DNA from: Stenotrophomonas panacihumi | GTDB lineage: Bacteria > Pseudomonadota > Gammaproteobacteria > Xanthomonadales > Xanthomonadaceae | NCBI RefSeq assembly: GCF_001431645.1 | Contig: NZ_LLXU01000058.1 | Location: 149,150 to 213,149, forward strand | Direction: 5' to 3' | Length of the DNA: 64,000 nt | Part shown: one piece after another, positions 61,063-64,000 of the stretch | Layout: each line of letters begins with the position of its first letter | Numbering within the stretch: position 1 is the first letter of the stretch | The notes under the pieces: model-generated | Told to the model about the DNA's origin: nothing | The model's input: only the letters and a program-made list of their open reading frames with translations | The model's database searches: none | Program-made: the position numbers and the translations under genes

Positions 61063-62214
61063 TCAGGCCTGCGCGGGAGGCGGCAAGGGACTGCGGCGCC
61101 ACCGCCGCAGCCAGCCTGTCGACGAGGCGGATGCCGGCGGCATGAGGGGTTCGCCGCGCTGCCAGCGTCGCAGGTCGGTGGCGAGCGCGGTCACGCTGGC
61201 ATAGCGTTGGGTGGCGGCTTTCTGCAGGGCCTTCAGCACGATGGCGTCCAGGTCGCCGCGCAGGCACGACGCCCGACGTGCGGCCGCGTTTGCCGGTTGC
61301 CGCTGGACCAGGGCCGAGGGCGGCGTCACCTCCGCGCGCAGCACCGCGCGTTCCCATTCCGCATCGCTCTGGCGGCGCAGGCGGTAAGGCTTCTGGCCGG
61401 TCAGCAGTTCGTAGAGCACCACGCCGAGCGAGTAGACGTCGGCCGTGGTGTCGACCGCTTCGCCGCGGATCTGCTCGGGCGCCGCATAGTGGAGCGTGAA
61501 TGCACGCGTGGCATCGTCGGGCGCCGGCTCCAGCGATTCGCCGCGCCGGCACGCGATGCCGAAGTCGAGCAGGCGCACCTCGCCGTAGGCGTCGACCAGG
61601 ATGTTGGACGGTTTCACGTCGCGATGGACGATGTCCTGCGCGTGCACGTGTTCCAGCGCTTCGCACACTTGCAGGAAGAGTTCGACGCAGTGGCGGGGCG
61701 TGGCGGCATGGTGCCGGCAGTAGTCGATGATCGGCTCCCCCGGGGCGTATTCGAGCGCGAGGTAGAGCTGGCCTTCTTCGCCTGCGTCATGCAGCCGGGG
61801 GATGCGCGCGTGGGAAAGCTGCAGCAGGGTGTCGCGTTCGCGCAGGAAGCGGGCCCGCAGGTGCGGGTCGGCCAGGTCCGGGCGCAAGAGCTTCAGCGCG
61901 ACCTGGAGGGGTACGGTGCGGCGGACGTCCGTCGCCAGCCAGACCTGGCCCATGCCGCCTTCGCCGAGCAGTTCATGGAGCTGGTAGCAGCCCACGCGAT
62001 CGCCGCGGGCGGCGGATTGATCGTGATAGCCGAGCAATGGCTCGGCAATGAAGCCGGTGCTCTGCTTTTCCATCGCCAGCAGCCGCGACAGTTCGGCGGC
62101 CTGCGAGGGCTCGGCCTGCGCGAGTTGTTGCAGGCGCTGTGCCCTCAGGTCTTCATCCAGTTCGAGCAGCTCGTCGAGCAGCGGCGAGAGTTGGGCCCAG
62201 CGGCGCGCGTCCAT
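61063..62214 (-). CDS. Serine/threonine protein kinase, short form lacking sensor half
   Basis: This is a 383-aa Hanks-type kinase. A helical leader (1-70) precedes the glycine loop LGEGGMGQVW (83-92). Lys108 (VALKLL), HRDVKPSNIL (197-206), DFGIA (217-221), YAAPEQIRGE and DVYSLGVVLYELLTG are all present, so it should be active. Relatives in this family continue after the WQRGEPL segment (351-357) into a membrane helix and TPR repeats. Here the protein ends within about 26 residues. No continuing frame was seen downstream. It starts 9 bp after the ECF sigma gene, its likely signalling partner. Confidence 0.9.
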   Translation of the reverse strand: MDARRWAQLSPLLDELLELDEDLRAQRLQQLAQAEPSQAAELSRLLAMEKQSTGFIAEPLLGYHDQSAARGDRVGCYQLHELLGEGGMGQVWLATDVRRTVPLQVALKLLRPDLADPHLRARFLRERDTLLQLSHARIPRLHDAGEEGQLYLALEYAPGEPIIDYCRHHAATPRHCVELFLQVCEALEHVHAQDIVHRDVKPSNILVDAYGEVRLLDFGIACRRGESLEPAPDDATRAFTLHYAAPEQIRGEAVDTTADVYSLGVVLYELLTGQKPYRLRRQSDAEWERAVLRAEVTPPSALVQRQPANAAARRASCLRGDLDAIVLKALQKAATQRYASVTALATDLRRWQRGEPLMPPASASSTGWLRRWRRSPLPPPAQA

Positions 62215-62223
62215 GGCGTTGGC

Positions 62224-62790
62224 TCATCCTTCCTGCATCGAGGCGAGCAGGAGCATCCGCGCTTTCTGCCAGTCACGCCGGATGCTGCGTTCGGAGCGTT
62301 GCATGAGCTCGGCGATCTCCTGCTCGGAAAGTCCAGCGAAGTAGCGCAGTTCGACTACCTTGGCCAGGCGTTCGTCGACCGAATGCAGGCGGTTGAGCGC
62401 GACATCCAGCGCAAGCAGGTTCTCATCCAGGCGCACGCCGCTGTCGCTGTCTTCAGGAATTTCGGCTACGCGCTTGAGGTCGCCGCCGCGCTTGCGGGCC
62501 AGGCGGTTGCGCGCGTAGTCCACGACGACGCTGCGCATCGCCGACGCCGCGTAGGCGAAGAAGTGCGCGCGATCATCGAAGCGGGCGCCACCACTGGCGC
62601 CGAGCAACTTCAGGTAAGACTCGTGGACGAGGGAGGTCGGGTCGAGCGTGTGGTTCTGCTGGCCCGCCAGCTGCCGGCGCGCCATGGCGTGCAACTCGCG
62701 GTAGAGCGTGGCGAGGACGCGATCAAGCGCGGCACGGTCGCCCGCGCGCGCGGAATCCAGCCAGAGGGTGATATCCGTCGACTCGGCCAT
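62224..62790 (-). CDS. ECF-family RNA polymerase sigma factor
   Basis: This 188-aa sigma factor is of the group linked to Ser/Thr kinases. Region 2 (about 18-90) includes LYRELHAMARRQL, the conserved LDPTSLVHESYLKLL and HFFAYAASAMRSVVVDYARNR; region 4 is VVELRYFAGLSEQEIAELM with the recognition helix RSERSIRRDWQKAR. No anti-sigma gene of the usual membrane type is adjacent. The kinase next door may regulate it. The operon begins 66 bp below mutM. Confidence 0.93.
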   Translation of the reverse strand: MAESTDITLWLDSARAGDRAALDRVLATLYRELHAMARRQLAGQQNHTLDPTSLVHESYLKLLGASGGARFDDRAHFFAYAASAMRSVVVDYARNRLARKRGGDLKRVAEIPEDSDSGVRLDENLLALDVALNRLHSVDERLAKVVELRYFAGLSEQEIAELMQRSERSIRRDWQKARMLLLASMQEG

Positions 62791-62856
62791 GGTGCAGTCC
62801 TTACACCGTAGATGGCGCGGACTATAGCCGTGAACGGGCCGACCGGGGTGAAGGCG

Positions 62857-63672
62857 TCAACGCTGGCAGCGCGGACACCAGACGCTGGCGCGCTGGCCGA
62901 TGGTGGCGTGCCGAAGCGGCTTTCCGCAGCTGCGGCAGGGTTCGTCCTCGCGGCCGTAGACCAGCAACTCCTGCTCGAAATAGCCGGGCGCACCGTCCGG
63001 ACTGATGAAATCGCGCAAGGTAGTACCGCCACGCTGAATGGCGTGCGCCAGGATCTCCTTCACGGCGTCTGCAAGCTTCTGGTAGCGCTCGCGGGAAACT
63101 TTCCCGGCCTCGCGCAGAGGACTGATGCCCGCTCTGAACAGGCTTTCCGCGGCATAGATATTGCCAACGCCCACAACCACGGCCTGGTCCATGAGAAAGG
63201 TTTTTACCGGTGCGCGCCGGCCCCTGCTCAAGTCGAACAGTTGGTCGCCATCGAAATCGGGGGAGAGGGGTTCTGGGCCCAGATCCGCCAGCAGGGGATG
63301 GGTTTCGCCGGGTGCCTGCCAGAGCAACGCGCCGAAGCGGCGTGGGTCGTTGAATCGCAGCAACCGACCGTTATCGAGGCTGATGTCCACGTGATCGTGT
63401 GCGCGTACGGGCGTATCACCCGGCAAAACGCGCAGGCTTCCCGACATGCCCAGGTGCAACAGCGCGCTGCCGTTGTGCTCTGTATCAAGCAGGAGATATT
63501 TGGCGCGCCGGCGGAGTGCGGTGATCTTCGCCCCAGGCAGTTCACGTTCGATTTCCGCGGGGATCGGCCAACGCAGGTCAGGCCTGCGCAGGATCACGCC
63601 GTGGATGCGACGGCGGAGCAGGTGGGGCTCCAGCCCGCGCAACGTGGTTTCGACTTCTGGCAATTCTGGCAT
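62857..63672 (-). CDS. mutM: Formamidopyrimidine-DNA glycosylase
   Basis: This 271-aa repair enzyme removes 8-oxoguanine and Fapy bases and cuts the backbone. It begins PELPEVET, with the catalytic Pro2 and Glu3 after Met removal. RRAKYLLLD contains Lys58, and [12 protein letters not shown] precedes a C-terminal zinc finger with the CxxC pairs CRSC and CPRC. The length is standard. It lies just past the rRNA operon terminator on the same strand. Confidence 0.97.
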   Translation of the reverse strand: MPELPEVETTLRGLEPHLLRRRIHGVILRRPDLRWPIPAEIERELPGAKITALRRRAKYLLLDTEHNGSALLHLGMSGSLRVLPGDTPVRAHDHVDISLDNGRLLRFNDPRRFGALLWQAPGETHPLLADLGPEPLSPDFDGDQLFDLSRGRRAPVKTFLMDQAVVVGVGNIYAAESLFRAGISPLREAGKVSRERYQKLADAVKEILAHAIQRGGTTLRDFISPDGAPGYFEQELLVYGREDEPCRSCGKPLRHATIGQRASVWCPRCQR

Positions 63673-63781
63673 GGCGAGATCCAGGGCCTGCAGGGAAGTG
63701 ACATGGGCGTCGGCCCGGGCTTCGCTGGATATATGGGCGCGGCGCGACGTCCCAATGCCAATTCGATTTTATCTCGCGCAA

Positions 63782-63814
63782 AAGACAAACCCCCAGCCGA
63801 TTGGCTGGGGGTTT
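63782..63814 (-). terminator. rRNA operon terminator
   Basis: AAACCCCCAGCC and GGCTGGGGGTTT make a perfect 12-bp stem around GATT. The minus strand continues GTCTTTT. It sits 12 bp past the 5S gene and ends the operon before mutM. Confidence 0.92.
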
Positions 63815-63825
63815 GCGGGGTAAAG

Positions 63826-63941
63826 CCCCTGGCGATGACCTACTCTCGCATGGCTTGAGCCACACTACCATCGGCGCGGCTGCGTTTCACTTCCGAGTTC
63901 GGGATGGGATCGGGTGGTTCCACAGCGCTAATTTCACCAGG
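63826..63941 (-). rRNA. rrf: 5S ribosomal RNA
   Basis: Read on the minus strand it begins CCTGGTGAAATTAGCG and ends GTCATCGCCAGGGG, and these ends pair as helix I. The internal segments CCCATCCCGAACTCGG and GCGAGAGTAGGTC are universal 5S landmarks (loop B/C and loop E/helix IV). The length is about 116 nt. The 23S and 16S genes of this operon must lie to the right of the window. Confidence 0.96.
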
Positions 63942-64000
63942 GAGACGGTTGGAGCGTCGCCATCCAAGGAACGGATGAGGCGCGCGTCTCGCATAGTTAT
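63942..64000 (-). other. Start of the 23S-5S spacer of the rRNA operon
   Basis: This is 59 bp between the 5S gene and the window edge, with no gene features of its own. By position it is part of the 23S-5S transcribed spacer. The 23S 3' end is not visible. Confidence 0.6.

Overview
This is a high-GC (mostly GC-ending codons) proteobacterial chromosome segment. Gene content points to Xanthomonadaceae (Lysobacteraceae), near Pseudoxanthomonas, Xanthomonas or Luteimonas. The markers are an S46 dipeptidyl-peptidase, a cellobionate-phosphorylase-type GH94 enzyme, an Oar-like TonB receptor, a Tat-exported OpgD and the glyQ-GST-glyS arrangement. All taxonomy and functions are inferred from reading the sequence; no database search was run.

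Layout. 1-905 is the N-terminal part of a tyrosine integrase running off the left edge, i.e. the end of a genomic island, followed by an AT-richer junction. 1.2-3.0 kb holds a VOC protein and a coniferyl-aldehyde-dehydrogenase-like ALDH. 3.1-13.5 kb is an acetate module: an MHS-type carboxylate transporter and a DcaP-like porin diverge from acs, which is followed by a CrbR-like regulator, mntP behind a yybP-ykoY Mn2+ riboswitch, and a large CrbS-like kinase with a transporter-like sensor domain. 13.5-17.9 kb is a probable cellobionate-use locus (GH94 phosphorylase, sugar symporter, gluconokinase). 18-22 kb carries an S46 peptidase, a SIMPL protein and a compact three-gene operon with two degenerate type II dehydroquinase-fold proteins. 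22-27.8 kb is tamA-tamB. 27.9-31.6 kb is glyQ-GST-glyS.

31.7-46.2 kb is mostly housekeeping: a GspE-like ATPase with a glutamine amidotransferase, a BPSS1780-type membrane protein, tatABC, a SYLF protein, hemH with an alpha/beta hydrolase, a YgjP-type metalloprotease, rdgC, ttcA, a YdcH-like peptide, plsB and a lipoprotein. 46.2-49.9 kb is a 616-bp regulatory gap with a LacI-type palindrome and an Oar-like TonB receptor. 50-55 kb has pyrF with an e(P4)-type phosphatase, yceH, a GNAT and rep. 55.2-58.2 kb has three secreted Sel1-like paralogues around tdk. 58.2-62.8 kb has opgD, a DUF4380 protein and an ECF sigma factor/Ser-Thr kinase pair. The window closes with mutM, an rrn terminator and a 5S rRNA gene, so a ribosomal operon enters from the right.

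Most unusual items: the two catalytically degraded dehydroquinase-like proteins with an unrecognised 67-aa partner (20991-22068); a sharp codon-usage break inside glyS (29809-30042, GC3 43/78 against 33/36 just after it); a kinase that stops where a membrane and TPR sensor half would usually follow; and the acetate and cellobionate modules lying side by side.
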